Of a stretch of DNA of 15,728 nt, positions 15,685 through 15,728 are shown in pieces. This stretch comes from Fimimonas sp963619835 (GTDB lineage: Bacteria; Bacillota; Clostridia; Christensenellales; CAG-314). A program made the position numbers and the translations under genes. Below the pieces are notes generated by a model. That model was not told the DNA's origin and did not search any database. It saw nothing but the letters and a program-made list of their open reading frames with translations. Location: positions 1-15,728 of the forward strand of contig CAVEYD010000026.1 of NCBI GenBank assembly GCA_963619835.1. The letters are read 5' to 3'. How positions within the stretch are numbered: the stretch's first letter is position 1; every line of letters starts with the position of its first letter.

Positions 15685-15728
15685 AGAATTTTATATTTAC
15701 TGTTTAATTAAATGATTTAGATATAGAC

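Overview
The window is a stretch of core information-processing genes from a bacterium that is most probably a low-to-mid-GC member of the Bacillota (Clostridia or a neighbouring uncultured lineage). The reasons are the gene order rpoB-rpoC-L7Ae-like-rpsL-rpsG-fusA-tuf, the small YbxF-type L7Ae protein between rpoC and rpsL, strong AGGAGG ribosome binding sites, and RpoB, RpoC, S7, S12, EF-G and EF-Tu sequences that read like Gram-positive family members. All nine recognisable genes lie on the minus strand, so transcription runs from high to low coordinates. There is no rRNA, tRNA, CRISPR array or recognisable insertion sequence.

Layout in the direction of transcription. (1) 15684-13736: a MATE-family membrane transporter and a GNAT acetyltransferase two bases apart, an accessory pair closed by two consecutive intrinsic-terminator-like hairpins (13684-13729 and 13631-13673). 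(2) 13543-13252: a strong extended -10 promoter and a gene-free leader of about 255 nt containing two clear hairpins. (3) 13251-5069: rpoB and rpoC, 17 nt apart. RpoB is unusually large (1459 residues): it has about 190 extra residues in the lobe region and a very acidic C-terminal tail of over 100 residues. (4) 5068-4938: two hairpins, one of which carries the -35 element of a second promoter placed almost against the next start codon. (5) 4937-1419: L7Ae-like protein, rpsL, rpsG, fusA. (6) 1418-1211: a third promoter and structured leader in front of tuf, whose stop codon is cut by the window edge.

Together the genes supply the two large RNA polymerase subunits, two small-subunit ribosomal proteins, a ribosome/kink-turn-associated small protein and the two main elongation factors. 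The promoters inside the cluster would let tuf and the ribosomal block be expressed above rpoBC. rpoB is not preceded by the usual rplJ-rplL genes, so the rpoBC block appears uncoupled from L10/L12 control.

I do not see a novel multi-gene system here. The points worth a second look are the RpoB insertion and acidic tail, an arginine at S12 position 88 (a position where K-to-R is a known streptomycin-resistance change), a roughly 25-nt imperfect inverted repeat flanking rpsL, a long structured rpsL-rpsG spacer with a possible 30-codon ORF, and the hairpin/promoter overlaps.
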